Assembly (NCBI RefSeq): GCF_012641335.1
Contig: NZ_JABAID010000028.1
Coordinates: forward strand, 1 to 34,333
DNA length: 34,333 nt
Source: Novosphingobium sp. ERN07
Lineage (GTDB): Bacteria > Pseudomonadota > Alphaproteobacteria > Sphingomonadales > Sphingomonadaceae
Reading direction: 5' to 3'
Below the pieces are notes generated by a model, which was given only the letters and a program-made list of their open reading frames with translations, made no database searches and was not told the DNA's origin. Shown here in pieces: positions 33,914 to 34,333 of the stretch. The position numbers and the translations under genes were made by a program. Positions within the stretch are counted from its first letter, which is position 1, and each line of letters opens with the position of its first letter.

Positions 33914-33927
33914 ATTCGCTGGCGAAT
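33914..33927. promoter_or_regulatory. Inverted repeat upstream of the TonB receptor
   Basis: ATTCGC-TG-GCGAAT is a perfect 6+2+6 inverted repeat about 130 bp before the receptor start. Position and symmetry suit an operator. The half-site ATTCGC recalls parts of alphaproteobacterial iron boxes and of LacI-type sites; the factor is open. Confidence 0.35.
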
Positions 33928-34147
33928 TGGTTGTGATAGACTGATGCTTCATGGCGACGGATGAGTGGCATGAGCCTTGGGGACTACGATTAGAAGCGCC
34001 GTTAACCTCAACATTATGACGCCGTTCTATTGAACTATTACCTCCTCACAGCCCAGCCGATTCCTGCCTTCGCGGTGTGCACCCAGCGAATAACAGCATT
34101 GCCTAAGCCAGCCCTCAAAACCGCTGGTCAGCAAGCAGTCTGCTTGT

Positions 34148-34333
34148 TCATTCGATTGCCTTGTACGTGCTGTCAAGAATGTCCGCTCCCACTAGAATAC
34201 GCCGTTCGCCGTGTTTGTCGCGAACGGAAGCAAAGTCGAAGGGTTTCGGGCGCCGGCAGGCGTACGAAAGTCTTACAAGTACGACCCGCGGTGGGGCTCG
34301 CACAGGTCTATGGGTAAAAGGGCTTTGGTGTGG
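34148..34333 (-). other. Open frame running off the right edge, possibly a gene remnant
   Basis: A minus-strand frame is open from the window edge to a TGA at 34148, ending ...RDKHGERRILVGADILDSTYKAIE. It has no family I can name, and its third-base GC is lower than in the other genes. A similar peptide (DKPSAGSERRILV) can be read on the minus strand at about 31092-31132, with synonymous codon changes, which suggests a shared protein-coding origin. A competing frame stops at 34273. The stretch 33898-34147 holds nothing else I can support besides the inverted repeat at 33914. Confidence 0.25.
34196..34208 (+). repeat. 13-bp direct repeat, right copy
   Basis: AATACGCCGTTCG, identical to 31098-31110, again followed by GTTTGTCG (34213-34220). 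It lies inside the possible gene remnant at the right edge. Confidence 0.55.

Noticed and set aside
34030..34317. 95-codon plus-strand frame at the right edge
   Set aside because: It has an odd composition (many Cys, Arg and Pro), no ribosome-binding site and no domain; the opposite strand gives the more protein-like reading.
1..34333. CRISPR array, prophage, toxin-antitoxin pair or defence island
   Set aside because: No regularly spaced repeats and no integrase, capsid, transposase or paired small toxin-like genes were found; gene content is mainly housekeeping.

Overview
The window looks like ordinary chromosome of an alphaproteobacterium of the order Sphingomonadales, most likely Novosphingobium or a close relative. 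The inference rests on GC-rich codon use, the protein sequences themselves, an overlapping hisC-tyrA pair like that known in Zymomonas, and a large stand-alone TonB-dependent receptor. No phage, complete insertion sequence, CRISPR array or rRNA gene was seen. Nearly all of the many long antisense reading frames are shadows of real genes.

Layout. 1-461: a terminator for a gene off the left edge, tRNA-Gly(TCC), and a palindromic promoter region. 462-3977 (+): a DUF2218 protein, a fumarylacetoacetase-fold hydrolase and a fused NDP-forming acyl-CoA synthetase. 4030-10301 (-): a PhyH-type oxygenase, apt, the cytochrome bc1 operon petABC, the methyltransferase midA and lgt. 10458-15559 (+): an AMP-forming acyl-CoA ligase, glnD and a YqgE/AlgH protein. 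15573-16384 (-): bacterioferritin and a 58-residue bacterioferritin-associated ferredoxin. 16519-17625 (+): a promoter, a probable SAM riboswitch and metA. 17746-22890 (+): rpmI, rplT, an AraC-type regulator, pheS and pheT. 22887-26944 (+): an aldose-1-epimerase-like protein, prfC, an alpha/beta hydrolase and an EEP-fold hydrolase. 27071-28839 (+): a sigma-54 promoter, glnK and amtB. 29026-31064 (+): hisC and tyrA. 31279-33786 (-): a TonB-dependent receptor flanked by non-coding DNA that carries small repeats and palindromes.

How the genes connect. GlnD (12.2 kb), GlnK with Tyr51 and AmtB (27-29 kb) are sensor enzyme, PII signal protein and ammonium channel of one nitrogen circuit, and the sigma-54 promoter before glnK fits nitrogen control. 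The bfr/bfd pair stores and releases iron, and a palindrome covering the -10 box of bfd suggests an iron-responsive repressor. MetA carries Glu111, the marker of acetyl-CoA use, and its leader RNA starts almost exactly where its promoter predicts. hisC and tyrA overlap and probably serve both histidine and tyrosine synthesis.

The best leads are the metA leader RNA, the short bfd gene with its operator, the sigma-54/palindrome arrangement before glnK, the palindrome before DUF2218, and the related sequence scraps on both sides of the TonB receptor. No convincing new multi-gene system was found.
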